The notes beneath the pieces were generated by a model, which saw nothing but the letters and a program-made list of their open reading frames with translations, searched no databases and was not told where the DNA came from. The translations under genes were made by a program, and so were the position numbers. Shown one piece after another: positions 4,692 to 11,956 of a DNA stretch of 12,952 nt. Within the stretch, counting starts at the first letter, position 1. Each line of letters opens with the position of its first letter. This stretch comes from UBA6164 sp964527325 (GTDB lineage: Bacteria > Patescibacteriota > Gracilibacteria > BD1-5 > UBA6164): NCBI GenBank assembly GCA_964527325.1, contig CAZGNU010000046.1, positions 1 to 12,952 of the forward strand. The letters are read 5' to 3'.

Positions 4692-5388
4692 GAGACTGAT
4701 AGTAGTAGGTAGGGCCGGGAGCGGTAAGTCTTATCTGTTGGACACCATGATGGCAGTACGATCATGGGATTATACTGTATTCGTGGATACACAGGATGCT
4801 TACCCCGGTAGGTCGGTCCCTGCGGAGGAGTTCAACATTCAACGTTTGAAGGACGAGAAGAACATATTTATCAAGGTCAATCGAGAGTTTGATATGGAGA
4901 AGTGGTATTTTGAGTTCTTTGATACTATCAAGAAGGAGCGATCTACAGGTTGGACAAACGATGTTATGCTTGTGGTCGAGGAGACAGGGTCATGGGTTCA
5001 TCACCACTCTGCCAATAGTGCTTTTTTCAAAGAGCTTATGCTACGATCTCGCCGTTATCACTCCTGTGCCTGTGTATTCCACCATATCCGGCAGGTCCCA
5101 CCAGTCGAGGCAGCTAGCGCAACTAAATGGGTGGTCTTTAGTCTAGCATGGAATAAGAAGGATGTTGAGTATGTCCGTGAGCATATGCCGGAGCTTGAGG
5201 AATATATCGAGGAGATACAGAAACCTGAGAACAAACATCATTTCGTTGTATTCGATGTCCCCTCTAGACAATGCCACATGATGACCCCTGTAGGTGCTGA
5301 ACCAGTCACCCCGAAGGAACCAGAGCATAAGGAAGAGGAAACAGTGGAAGATATTGATAATTCTGAAGAAGATATAGATAAGGAATAA
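4684..5388 (+). CDS. Genome-packaging ATPase (A32-like, FtsK/HerA superfamily)
   Basis: A 234-residue P-loop ATPase: Walker A GRAGSGKS at 9-16, hydrophobic strand plus acidic Walker B VMLVVEE at 94-100, and an Arg-rich segment LRSRRYH (120-126) of the kind that carries the arginine finger in HerA-type ATPases. FHHIRQVPP follows where the sensor glutamine strand is expected. The small size, with no membrane or RecA-accessory domains, matches PRD1 P9 and STIV B204, which pump DNA into preformed icosahedral capsids. The C-terminus is a disordered acidic tail (about 205-234) that may contact basic partners. It overlaps the acyltransferase gene by eight bases and lies just before the putative capsid gene, as expected for this lineage. 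Confidence 0.85.
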   Translation: MTERLIVVGRAGSGKSYLLDTMMAVRSWDYTVFVDTQDAYPGRSVPAEEFNIQRLKDEKNIFIKVNREFDMEKWYFEFFDTIKKERSTGWTNDVMLVVEETGSWVHHHSANSAFFKELMLRSRRYHSCACVFHHIRQVPPVEAASATKWVVFSLAWNKKDVEYVREHMPELEEYIEEIQKPENKHHFVVFDVPSRQCHMMTPVGAEPVTPKEPEHKEEETVEDIDNSEEDIDKE

Positions 5389-5392
5389 ATAT

Positions 5393-5406
5393 ATATATTA
5401 TAACAA
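5393..5406 (+). promoter_or_regulatory. TATA-like element, copy 2 (capsid operon promoter)
   Basis: ATATATTATAACAA, an exact copy of 2390-2403, embedded in a longer AT run directly after the ATPase stop codon. It is about 90 bases before the first virion gene. A start about 25 bases downstream would place the hairpin at 5419-5457 at the very 5' end of the mRNA. Two identical copies at the heads of the two rightward gene blocks suggest a shared promoter class. Confidence 0.55.
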
Positions 5407-5418
5407 TATATGTACTAT

Positions 5419-5457
5419 TACCCCTGCGAGATAGCCACAGCGCATGACGCAGGGGTA
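5419..5457 (+). repeat. 10-bp GC-rich hairpin between ATPase and virion module
   Basis: TACCCCTGCG (5419-5428) pairs perfectly with CGCAGGGGTA (5448-5457) around a 19-base loop. The position fits a structured 5' leader of the capsid mRNA if the TATA-like element upstream is used, or a transcript end for the ATPase operon. No T-tract follows, so leader structure or mRNA stabiliser is the better guess. Confidence 0.55.
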
Positions 5458-5495
5458 GGCTTCTCGTAGGGCTTACAACCTTATGAGATGATAAC

Positions 5496-5789
5496 ATGGA
5501 AAGTCCAAAAAAGGCGTTAGGAATGTCAGGCGGTTCACTTCTGGCTTTTGGTGGTGGCGTGTATCTGGGATACCAGTCACCCGGTATTGAGAAGATCGAG
5601 GCATGGGCGGGAAACAAGGGATGGGGAATGACTGGCCTCGGTGTTGCATATTTCGCACTAGCCATAGGCGTGTACTACCTGAAAAAATATGTTGGGATTG
5701 GGGGTACAGGCGTCGTAGACCTTATCTTCAATTTCCTGATAGGCTTCCTTGTCGGTCTTGGGGCCGGAGTATTCCGGCCGGGAGAGTGA
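5496..5789 (+). CDS. Small membrane protein with three TM segments (97 aa)
   Basis: A 97-residue, Gly-rich hydrophobic protein with predicted membrane segments at about 10-26, 44-62 and 72-92, separated by short polar loops. The Gly content (GGGVYLG, GTGVVD, GLGAG) allows tight helix packing, as in virion membrane or holin-like proteins. It is the first gene after the TATA-like element and hairpin and ends five bases before the putative capsid gene, so it is probably made together with the capsid. Candidate roles are an internal virion membrane protein, membrane-bending assembly factor or egress protein; none can be proven from sequence. The ATG has only a weak GAGATGAT site. Confidence 0.65.
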   Translation: MESPKKALGMSGGSLLAFGGGVYLGYQSPGIEKIEAWAGNKGWGMTGLGVAYFALAIGVYYLKKYVGIGGTGVVDLIFNFLIGFLVGLGAGVFRPGE

Positions 5790-5794
5790 TTTAG

Positions 5795-7027
5795 ATGAAG
5801 CTGGACAATGATAACATTGAGGTTATCGACAAGTGGAGAAAGGTCTATCACAACAAGGATACCATCCAGACCCAGACCCAGCTTACGATAACTCAGAACA
5901 CTAAATCGCAGCCCTTGAGGTTCAACGTGATCACGGGGCATCCTCTCTGCGCCATAGAGATGAAGATAAGGTGTACGGCAGAAAGTGTTTCCAGTGCTAC
6001 GTTTATGCTGGAATCTCTGCTTGAAGCTGCGCTTAGTGAGCTCGTCATAGAATCCGTTGAGGGTGTTGAGTGGTACGCACTCAGGGGTACGGGAGCGATA
6101 GAAGCCTTCAAGGGTTTCATTTGCGATTGGAACAGCGCCCTTTTCACAGGTACTACAATGGTTGTTGCAGCTAATGCTACTTCCCAGGTACTTGAACAAG
6201 TGGTTAAGATACCCATCTTCCTTGATCAAGATCACTATGGTCAGCATAGGCTTTATGTGGTGGGCAACACGGATTTCACCACTGACATAGCGGAGATTGA
6301 CAACGTGACCATTGACTTCACGTTCAAGTACACCCCGGACCATGATGCTCGCCCCTGGAACCTCATCTACCAGGATCTAGCTGACAACCTCAACAAGACA
6401 GGTACGATCAACATCAACACCTATCTTCCCCAGGAGGAGGTAGTTCTGTCTTATTGGGTGTGTGCTCATGCTGCTCATGATTGGTATAAAACGTATCAGT
6501 CGGACGGATACATACCTTTCGATGCCAACGATGCCACCATTCAGAGGTTGCTTTGGAGGTCCTCATTCCAGGAATGGATAGAGGAGGACTACAGCATCAC
6601 GGAGCAGGCTAGTGAGTTCCTGAGACAGTACGAGACGTTTATATCTCGTGCGTATCTCTCGGCAACAGCAGGGAACGTGAGCAAGGCTCAGGGCATCCTC
6701 CCAGGGGCCATGATGAGGTTCGTTCACGAGACTTACCACGATGGCCGATACAGTGGTTTCCTTTATGGCCCCTCCAGCACACAGCAGTTCCTTATGAGGA
6801 CGGCAGTGTCACAGGCGGGAGCCCTACTTGTGACTATCACCACAGTCGATGATTATCCGATGGCGGGACATGAGAGCGCATATGCGCCCACTGGACCCAA
6901 CACTACGATGGCAGAGGTAACCCCTGCCAAGACGATCAAGACTGAGAGGAAGATAGTCAATAATACTCTGACCCGTTCAGGACCAGCCAACACCAGGCGC
7001 AAGGTTCTAGGACGGAGACGACTCTAA
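5795..7027 (+). CDS. Putative major capsid protein (410 aa)
   Basis: The largest gene. The 410-residue product has no transmembrane segment or signal peptide and alternates beta-prone strands with loops (QTQTQLTITQNT, ATSQVLEQVVKIPIF, NVTIDFTFKYT, AGALLVTITTVDDY). Two such blocks, about 15-190 and 215-370, would suit a double jelly-roll fold. The C-terminal 40 residues are polar and basic, ending in RRKVLGRRRL, suitable for contact with DNA or a membrane protein inside the shell. Size, position after the packaging ATPase and company of membrane proteins are why I call it the capsid protein; I did not recognise a specific family by sequence. GAGTGAT precedes the ATG. A different structural protein remains possible. 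Confidence 0.6.
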   Translation: MKLDNDNIEVIDKWRKVYHNKDTIQTQTQLTITQNTKSQPLRFNVITGHPLCAIEMKIRCTAESVSSATFMLESLLEAALSELVIESVEGVEWYALRGTGAIEAFKGFICDWNSALFTGTTMVVAANATSQVLEQVVKIPIFLDQDHYGQHRLYVVGNTDFTTDIAEIDNVTIDFTFKYTPDHDARPWNLIYQDLADNLNKTGTININTYLPQEEVVLSYWVCAHAAHDWYKTYQSDGYIPFDANDATIQRLLWRSSFQEWIEEDYSITEQASEFLRQYETFISRAYLSATAGNVSKAQGILPGAMMRFVHETYHDGRYSGFLYGPSSTQQFLMRTAVSQAGALLVTITTVDDYPMAGHESAYAPTGPNTTMAEVTPAKTIKTERKIVNNTLTRSGPANTRRKVLGRRRL

Positions 7028-7123
7028 ATCCTTGGTTGTTTCATCCCTGGGGCCTCTTATCCACTGCACCGACAAAGGGGTCCCTTAACCTTTCCCTTTC
7101 ACTAGGATAAAGGAGCGGTGAGA

Positions 7124-7981
7124 ATGGTAGTGACCAAGGAATCGAGGATTGACAGGACTTACCGGGAGTGGTTCGGAGACAATGAGGAGAACATTGCTAC
7201 TTATCGAAAGTGGGTGAAGAACGGCAAGTTTCATATGTACGACTTCGCCAGACGTTTTGTTAAGATGTTTGGTGACCTTGATATTTTTTCAGGTGTTACT
7301 GAGTGGGTTTGGAGTAAACCTTCTGAGGTATGGGCGGCCAGGATAGAAGGTTCCTTGTATGAGATGCTAGACAAGGGAGAGGGAACCAAGGTTGTGACCA
7401 TTACCAACCCTTATTATGAATCAATTTTAGTGGTTCAACAGTGGTTAGAGGGTTTCGCCGTTGATGTCGATGGTGACGAACCGATAAGTGATGATTCCGA
7501 TTACAGGAAAACCATTATCATAGGTCCCCGTCAAACGTTTGTATTTGATCAAGGTATGTTGGCTAATGGTGGCGTACTTGTTCCCTATATCCTGTCCCTC
7601 AACGGTGGGTATAGTGAGATTCCCAAGACGTACTATGATGACCTTGACCAATACCCACAGTGGAAAGCGTACTTCAAGGAGACGGATCTCAAGGTAGAGA
7701 AATTAGATGAATGGACCCCTTCAATGGATTTCTGGGTCACAGGTGGGGAAGTACCTCTTTATTCTGCCACAGATGGCAAGGTTATAGAGTCACAGTATGA
7801 TGAATACACAGAGAAGTACGGGGACTTCATACCAACGGCAGAAACCCCACCCCCACCCCCTCCACCCCCACCGGAGGAGGAAACCGATTATACCATGTGG
7901 GTAATCATCGGTATTATGATTGTTGTTACTATTATTATCTATTTCACTATGGTTAAGAAGAGGAGTCCTACAGATGGCTGA
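7124..7981 (+). CDS. Tail-anchored virion protein with polyproline stalk (285 aa)
   Basis: A 285-residue protein. A soluble domain of about 235 residues, rich in aromatic and acidic residues, is followed by a nine-proline run with acidic residues after it, then one membrane segment at about 257-276 (WVIIGIMIVVTIIIYF) and a short basic tail. The layout, a globular head on a rigid stalk fixed by a C-terminal anchor, fits a vertex, spike or membrane-capsid linker protein. The ATG at 7124 is preferred: AGGAG lies eight bases upstream, whereas for the GTG two codons earlier it would be only two bases away. It follows the capsid gene after a 96-base gap and overlaps the next gene by eight bases. 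Family not recognised. Confidence 0.65.
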   Translation: MVVTKESRIDRTYREWFGDNEENIATYRKWVKNGKFHMYDFARRFVKMFGDLDIFSGVTEWVWSKPSEVWAARIEGSLYEMLDKGEGTKVVTITNPYYESILVVQQWLEGFAVDVDGDEPISDDSDYRKTIIIGPRQTFVFDQGMLANGGVLVPYILSLNGGYSEIPKTYYDDLDQYPQWKAYFKETDLKVEKLDEWTPSMDFWVTGGEVPLYSATDGKVIESQYDEYTEKYGDFIPTAETPPPPPPPPPEEETDYTMWVIIGIMIVVTIIIYFTMVKKRSPTDG

Positions 7982-8102
7982 TAACACGGAGAGTTGGATT
8001 GAGAAGTTAGGCAATGAAAACCCTATGATGCTGCTCATACTAGGGGCAGCGATAGGCGCAGGTATATTCTTCCTGATCACTAAGTTCATGGTGAAGAAGT
8101 GA
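7974..8102 (+). CDS. Single-TM mini-protein (42 aa)
   Basis: A 42-residue protein: a polar N-terminus (MADNTESWIEKLGNENP), one membrane helix at about residues 18-37 (MMLLILGAAIGAGIFFLITK) and a short KK end. The ATG overlaps the end of the preceding gene by eight bases and the stop overlaps the GTG of the next one, so it is locked into the operon. Composition and size match the small membrane proteins of viruses with an internal lipid layer, or a small pore/egress protein. The wider open frame upstream is ignored because it lies wholly inside the previous gene. Confidence 0.65.
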   Translation: MADNTESWIEKLGNENPMMLLILGAAIGAGIFFLITKFMVKK

Positions 8103-8689
8103 CCACGATTATGAGAGGCACAGGAGGACGAATAAGCGTCCTCAGGAGCAAGGCAGCCCCCAAGCCCACTAGATCCCCTGCAGGCTCTAAGAGGATAGCT
8201 AAGGCCCCTATACGGCAGCAGATAGGCGGTTATAGGTCTATGGCCCTTAAGCGTGCCTCTACAGCCAAACCCATGCAAGCCAAGTACATAAAGACCAAGC
8301 TGGCAGCCAGTAAGCGAGCCCAGGCCAAGGCAGCTAAGGCAGGTAAGGGTTCAGCCAAGTACAAGAAGAACTTACTCAGGGCCAAAAAGGAGGCTTACAA
8401 GGCCGCCACCAAGGGAGCTAGTAAGAAGTTCAAGGCTGCTTATGGAGTGCGTAAGGCGGGCCAGGGAGCCACCAAGACAGCCAGGTACTTGGGACCCGGC
8501 GGTATGGTTGCCCTGGGAGTGGGTACAGGTATAGCGGTGATAGGGTACAGGCTTTATAGTACAGTTGAGAATTGGGAACCAGGGGCAGTAATGGAGGCGG
8601 TAATGGATGACCCCATCATACTCATAGCAGTGTTCATGGTAATTGCCTTGATAGCATGGTACATACTAAGGAGGCGTAAGAGTGGTTGA
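8099..8689 (+). CDS. Very basic protein with two C-terminal TM segments (196 aa)
   Basis: Residues 1-128 are dominated by Lys, Arg, Ala and Gly with histone-H1-like character (AKAAKAGKGSAKYKK; KAATKGASKKFKAA), giving a strong positive charge. Two membrane helices follow at about 133-153 and 172-190, and the protein ends RRRKSG. A polypeptide that binds DNA at one end and sits in a membrane at the other would tether the genome to a virion membrane or help fill it. I favour the GTG start at 8099, because GGTGA lies four bases before it and the GTGA overlap is the operon's habit; the ATG at 8111 lacks a site. Not assignable to a known family. Confidence 0.65.
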   Translation: MTTIMRGTGGRISVLRSKAAPKPTRSPAGSKRIAKAPIRQQIGGYRSMALKRASTAKPMQAKYIKTKLAASKRAQAKAAKAGKGSAKYKKNLLRAKKEAYKAATKGASKKFKAAYGVRKAGQGATKTARYLGPGGMVALGVGTGIAVIGYRLYSTVENWEPGAVMEAVMDDPIILIAVFMVIALIAWYILRRRKSG

Positions 8690-8939
8690 TCCAGTGACGA
8701 TAGTGGCGGTAGTATCCGGTGTGGCTATAGTGGTGGGTACAGGGTGGAGCATATACGAGGCTAGGAAGGCTGCAGCACAGCAGAAACGGGAGTTATCCAA
8801 GGCTGAACGGTGGAGGCAACAGGACGTAGAAGCCAGTGAGAAAGCCACTAATATGAACCTCATCCTGGCACTAGTAGGAATTGGAATCTCGATACTTTCC
8901 ATTTATTTGATGTACAGAGGGAGTGATAGTAATGCCTAA
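8682..8939 (+). CDS. Small membrane protein with two TM segments and basic hairpin (85 aa)
   Basis: An 85-residue protein with membrane helices at about 4-23 (PVTIVAVVSGVAIVVGTGWS) and 58-79 (LILALVGIGISILSIYLMY). Between them lies a charged helix (ARKAAAQQKRELSKAERWRQQDVEASEKA). Both ends would lie on one side and the helical loop on the other. GTG start, supported by GGAGG seven bases upstream, overlapping the previous stop by eight bases. The arrangement resembles small virion membrane proteins; the basic loop could bind DNA or capsid. No family recognised. Confidence 0.6.
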   Translation: MVDPVTIVAVVSGVAIVVGTGWSIYEARKAAAQQKRELSKAERWRQQDVEASEKATNMNLILALVGIGISILSIYLMYRGSDSNA

Positions 8940-9915
8940 TATCTATTTGTTTGAAGTGAATGACCCTGTACCAGAGGGTTATACCTTGGTTGATGTAGGT
9001 CCCTGGGAGGCTTATCTACTGCCACTGGCAGAGGATGAGCTAGACGCAGGTAGGAACTGTATCAAGCACAAGACCACAGCAGCAGGGATGTTCAACCTTT
9101 ACAGTGGCATGGGTGAGATAGGCGGTGATTGGGAGATAGTGGAGGGCGAGCTAGTAGAGGACGAACCGGAACCCTCTAGGTGGATATATCAGCTTAAACT
9201 TCTCACTACGGCAGATGAACCTATCTCGGGCGTATCCTTTATCTTTTTCAGTAGGAAGGTCAAGAACCGTCATGGTACTTATCAGGTATTGACAAGTGAT
9301 ACTGGAGGGGCAGAGGTTAGGGAAACCCAAGACGATGGGGTATTGATCTTTGATTCCAGTGTAGACTATGGAACCATAGAGGCCAAGGTTACACATTATT
9401 CCTGGATAAGAGATGGAAGGTACAGCATCCCTAGGGTGACCATATTGAAGCCAGGAGCCCCCGTAGTGGTTAAGCTAAGGGTAGATGAGACTTACCAGTA
9501 CAATGTTACCGTACTGGCCCCAGATGGGTCTCCCTACGCTAATAAGAAGTTTGGTACTAACTACAAGACCCCTTCCTATGACATCAACACCGATGGGGAA
9601 GGAAGGGCCATCATAAGTACTAAGGTGGACAGTATCAAGACCATAGCTCATACAGTGGAGTTAGACAAGGTGAACCAGCAGGACATAGTAATGCCTGTTA
9701 TGACCCTCTACCCGGGTGAGAACACTATCAAACTCTATTATAAGGAGTTCGCAGAGGTAGAGAAGCCCAAACCTAAACCCATTCCAAAACCTACCACCGG
9801 GAAAGCAAATAATCTCATATTCTCCTCGGTGGTATTCGTCATATTCATCATAGTCATAGTATCTGCCCTTGGAGGTGGTAAGCGTGAATCGAAACCTAAG
9901 AACGCCAGTGAATGA
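8932..9915 (+). CDS. Tail-anchored Ig-like protein, candidate spike or receptor-binding protein (327 aa)
   Basis: A 327-residue protein with an N-terminal domain (1-75), then at least two beta-sandwich repeats of the carboxypeptidase-regulatory/Ig-like type. One is at about 80-180 (IYQLKLLTTADEPISGVSF) and one at about 185-275 (YNVTVLAPDGSPYANKKF, followed by a DINTDGEGRA turn), then a Lys-Pro stalk (KPKPKPIPKPTTGK) and one TM helix at about 295-313. Such domains serve adhesion. With a C-terminal anchor and stalk it would project from a membrane or vertex, making it the best candidate for host recognition. The ATG at 8932 follows GAGTGAT; an upstream GTG is less likely. It overlaps both neighbours. 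Confidence 0.7.
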   Translation: MPNIYLFEVNDPVPEGYTLVDVGPWEAYLLPLAEDELDAGRNCIKHKTTAAGMFNLYSGMGEIGGDWEIVEGELVEDEPEPSRWIYQLKLLTTADEPISGVSFIFFSRKVKNRHGTYQVLTSDTGGAEVRETQDDGVLIFDSSVDYGTIEAKVTHYSWIRDGRYSIPRVTILKPGAPVVVKLRVDETYQYNVTVLAPDGSPYANKKFGTNYKTPSYDINTDGEGRAIISTKVDSIKTIAHTVELDKVNQQDIVMPVMTLYPGENTIKLYYKEFAEVEKPKPKPIPKPTTGKANNLIFSSVVFVIFIIVIVSALGGGKRESKPKNASE

Positions 9916-10219
9916 GTACAGGTTCAACCAGAGTAACCCCGACAGTAATACGAACTGTCAGGCGATAAGTTGGACTAAGAAACATTGTAGGATAACTCTT
10001 ATAGATACGGCCAATATGGCGACTACAGCTACCCTGAGGATAGGAGACAGTAGAGTATTTGGGAAGGTTATTTACAAGCATTTCCCGTTAGAAGGGATTG
10101 TGTTTGAGAACTTCTCTAACATCTATCACGGCCAGGAGATAAAGAGGGAGTTCTTCCTGGAGTTCGGTACAGGGGCCTCAGTCCATGTAGCCAATATATC
10201 AGTAGAGGAGTGGGATTAA
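9884..10219 (+). CDS. Hypothetical beta-rich protein (111 aa)
   Basis: Starts with GTG at 9884, eight bases after GGAGG, inside the end of the spike-candidate gene; an upstream TTG is less likely. The 111-residue product has a polar N-terminus and then alternating beta strands (CRITLID, TATLRIGD, GKVIYKHF, EGIVFENF, REFFLEFG, SVHVANISVEEW), consistent with a small beta-sandwich or jelly roll. No TM segment, no catalytic motif. Its stop TAA is directly followed by the ATG of the next beta-rich gene, suggesting that the two are made in similar amounts and may form one structure such as a vertex, cement or turret part. Family not recognised. Confidence 0.6.
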   Translation: MNRNLRTPVNEYRFNQSNPDSNTNCQAISWTKKHCRITLIDTANMATTATLRIGDSRVFGKVIYKHFPLEGIVFENFSNIYHGQEIKREFFLEFGTGASVHVANISVEEWD

Positions 10220-10804
10220 ATGCCATACGGAGGAGAACGAGTAGTACAGAGCCATTCCCGGCTATACAGGGAAAGGTCAAGACAGTTCAAAATAACAATA
10301 CCTCCGGCTACTGCTACGGCAGGAGGAGGCAGCATACAGTTAGCCTTACTGATAGCCACCAACAGCCCTACACGGTGCATAGAGCTCGATAAGCTTGTTG
10401 TATGTAGTTCATTCACCTCTACAGGTGCAACGTCCCATATACCGCCTCAGAGCGCCATTATCAACGTTTACCAAACAGCAACTATCACAGCTAGTGGTAA
10501 TACCCTCGGTGTAGTGAACATTGATAGAAGGAGTGCTACAACGGCCAGATGGGCCACGGCATGGTACAATGGCACTTACAGCTTCAATGCTGCTACCCTG
10601 CTAACAGGTGGACACTGTGCCTTTGGTAGTCCCTGGATATGTGACGATGGGTGGATAGTACCGGGTATTGCTGCTAAGTTTGGTAATGTGGTGATAGATG
10701 TGACTAACTACTCACCGTATGTCCAGTACATATCCATATCAGCACGGATCACGGAAGTATCTGATGATGAGATAACATACCAGCATCTAGACCCTAACCT
10801 ATGA
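10220..10804 (+). CDS. Hypothetical beta-rich virion protein (194 aa)
   Basis: A 194-residue protein with a basic N-terminal arm (RLYRERSRQFK, residues 14-24), then a beta-rich body (KITIPPATATAGGG, SIQLALLIATN, AIINVYQTATITAS, NVVIDVTNYSPYVQYISIS). The arm-plus-barrel pattern is that of a single jelly-roll capsid or penton protein. Two Cys are in the last third (GGHCAFGSPWICDDGW). It begins immediately after the stop of the previous gene. Likely a minor capsid or vertex protein by context; if the 410-aa protein is not the major capsid protein, this one would be the next candidate. Confidence 0.6.
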   Translation: MPYGGERVVQSHSRLYRERSRQFKITIPPATATAGGGSIQLALLIATNSPTRCIELDKLVVCSSFTSTGATSHIPPQSAIINVYQTATITASGNTLGVVNIDRRSATTARWATAWYNGTYSFNAATLLTGGHCAFGSPWICDDGWIVPGIAAKFGNVVIDVTNYSPYVQYISISARITEVSDDEITYQHLDPNL

Positions 10805-10849
10805 GGTGACACAACTCTGTCGAATCTTATGCCTATGAGGTTATATAGT

Positions 10850-10960
10850 ATGACCCCGCCAAGTGAAGAAGTGGATATTAACTTTGCTGATTTCAAGGGC
10901 TTAGAGATAGACGATAAGCTAGATTATTTCTGTTCGCTGGTATCGCAGGTGGGGCGTTAA
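10850..10960 (+). CDS. Small acidic protein (36 aa)
   Basis: A 36-residue acidic frame in the 203-base gap between two virion genes. The ATG at 10850 is chosen because GAGGT lies eight bases upstream; the frame could also begin at ATG 10829 (43 aa) without a site. The product (VDINFADFKGLEIDDKLDYF and a short tail) looks helical with regular hydrophobic spacing. A CCTATGAGGT sequence before it repeats one at the end of the previous gene. Its stop overlaps a further ATG that gives only eight codons. An acidic mini-protein next to a Lys-rich one could be its partner, but that is speculation. Confidence 0.4.
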   Translation: MTPPSEEVDINFADFKGLEIDDKLDYFCSLVSQVGR

Positions 10961-11007
10961 TGGGCATAATACAGCTATTTGGTTGAAGGTTGTTTGGAGG
11001 TTAGAAC

Positions 11008-11487
11008 ATGGGATGTAGTAAACTAGTTAAGGTGAAAGCCCATACCCGCCGTAGACCCCATTGTAAGAAATCAAAGAAGAAACGATCACCTCCAAAGAAG
11101 AAGAAAAAAGGCAAATATGCTGATTGGCTAAAGAAGAAGCCAGGAAAGAAGAAGCCCACTAAGAAGAAAACAACTAGAACGGTGAGAACAACAACTAAAA
11201 AGAAAAAGACTTGGGGCCGAGATAAGAAGAAGTTCGTTAGACATATACGAGACTTAGGGGTTTTAAACCATCTCACCGCTGGTCATGTTTACGACAGATT
11301 TACTTTACAACATAGAGATGTGTGGGCGCATGATTGGGATACTCTCTATGGTTTAAGTGGTAGGGAGAAAGATGCTAAAATAAAGAAATGGTTAGGGGCG
11401 AGAGGGTACACCAATGGAGCCTTAGAAGAACACTACATGAGGGAACAAGAGGCTTTTATGAGAAAGAAGAGAAGGAAGAGGCGTTAG
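11008..11487 (+). CDS. Lys-rich DNA-binding protein, probable core or condensing protein (159 aa)
   Basis: The last gene of the rightward unit. Residues 5-75 are extremely Lys/Arg/Pro/Thr-rich with KKKKK and KKKPTKKKTTR runs, preceded by VKVKAHTRRRP, a start that recurs, as far as I recall, in archaeal mobile-element proteins. Residues 76-145 form a compact helical domain with aromatic residues (HDWDTLYGLSGREKD; IKKWLGARGY), and the end is again basic (KKRRKRR). No TM. GGAGG lies about ten bases upstream. The likely role is packing or neutralising the viral genome, like adenovirus core proteins. It ends eight bases from the stop of the convergent minus-strand gene. Confidence 0.65.
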   Translation: MGCSKLVKVKAHTRRRPHCKKSKKKRSPPKKKKKGKYADWLKKKPGKKKPTKKKTTRTVRTTTKKKKTWGRDKKKFVRHIRDLGVLNHLTAGHVYDRFTLQHRDVWAHDWDTLYGLSGREKDAKIKKWLGARGYTNGALEEHYMREQEAFMRKKRRKRR

Positions 11488-11495
11488 TCTTACAC

Positions 11496-11687
11496 TTATT
11501 CAACCTCCCTCCAGTCAATATACTCCTTGTAATGTTTATCACACATAAGGACGGGAAATTCATTAAATAGATATACTATATGCTTAGCCTGTTCCTGGCA
11601 ATTGTCCTTCTTGTTCATGCATATTGCATCATCGGATATTAGCCCTACTGGAGCTGGATTAATAAAAAGGTAAAAGATTCTTAGCAC
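11496..11687 (-). CDS. Small Cys/His zinc-binding protein (63 aa)
   Basis: A 63-residue protein with Cys at about 23 and 30, then after 19 residues CDKH (C49, H52), giving a possible C2-CH zinc site of the kind seen in small viral zinc fingers. The GTG at 11687 is chosen because GGAGGG lies eight bases upstream and the start overlaps the stop of the gene before it; the internal ATG at 11618 lacks a site. It is the last gene of the leftward unit, with only eight bases to the convergent Lys-rich protein gene. Function unknown. Confidence 0.55.
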   Translation of the reverse strand: MLRIFYLFINPAPVGLISDDAICMNKKDNCQEQAKHIVYLFNEFPVLMCDKHYKEYIDWREVE

Positions 11688-11956
11688 TCTACTTCCCTCC
11701 TGGCGATTATAATGAAGTCGTCCTCCTCACATCGTTTGTTCATCTCGGTTAGTGGGTGGATACTGTATATCTCTGTACCTTCCTTTTCCATGTTGTTTAA
11801 TGTCCTTGCTAGGCTTTGGGGCTTACGGAAGGCAGTTATCCACTCATAGCGCTTCCTGGGGCCTATAGGGGCCTCTAACAGCCTCCTAACGACTTCTAGG
11901 GCTTCTAGTACCTCTATCTGCTCTAAATCCGTTCTCATCTCCTCTTCCTCTGTCAT
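11681..11956 (-). CDS. Hypothetical protein (91 aa)
   Basis: A 91-residue protein: an acidic helical N-terminus (MTEEEEMRTDLEQIEVLEALE), then a mixed alpha/beta segment ending in a hydrophobic strand (DDFIIIARREVEC). The pattern EIYSIHPLTEMN followed by FIIIARR looks like two strands of a small sheet and may be a conserved domain, but I cannot name it. The ATG directly follows the stop of the methyltransferase gene without a spacer, so translation is almost certainly coupled; it may modulate or accompany the methyltransferase. No TM or metal motif. Confidence 0.6.
   Translation of the reverse strand: MTEEEEMRTDLEQIEVLEALEVVRRLLEAPIGPRKRYEWITAFRKPQSLARTLNNMEKEGTEIYSIHPLTEMNKRCEEDDFIIIARREVEC

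Noticed and set aside
5675..6343. 222-aa open frame on the minus strand
   Set aside because: Lies antisense inside the 97-aa membrane protein and putative capsid genes, no ribosome-binding site, and no recognisable motif; typical shadow frame.
7028..7123. Possible terminator or operator after the capsid gene (AAGGGGTCCCTT and nearby GGGGCC)
   Set aside because: The dyad leaves only two bases for a loop and no T-tract follows; the next gene appears to belong to the same unit.
7790..8278. 162-aa minus-strand frame
   Set aside because: Its Gly/Trp and Cys/Ser runs come from reading the proline-codon run and basic gene backwards.
10960..10986. Eight-codon frame starting in the stop of the 36-aa gene
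   Set aside because: Too short and without a ribosome-binding site; only the overlap of start and stop speaks for it.
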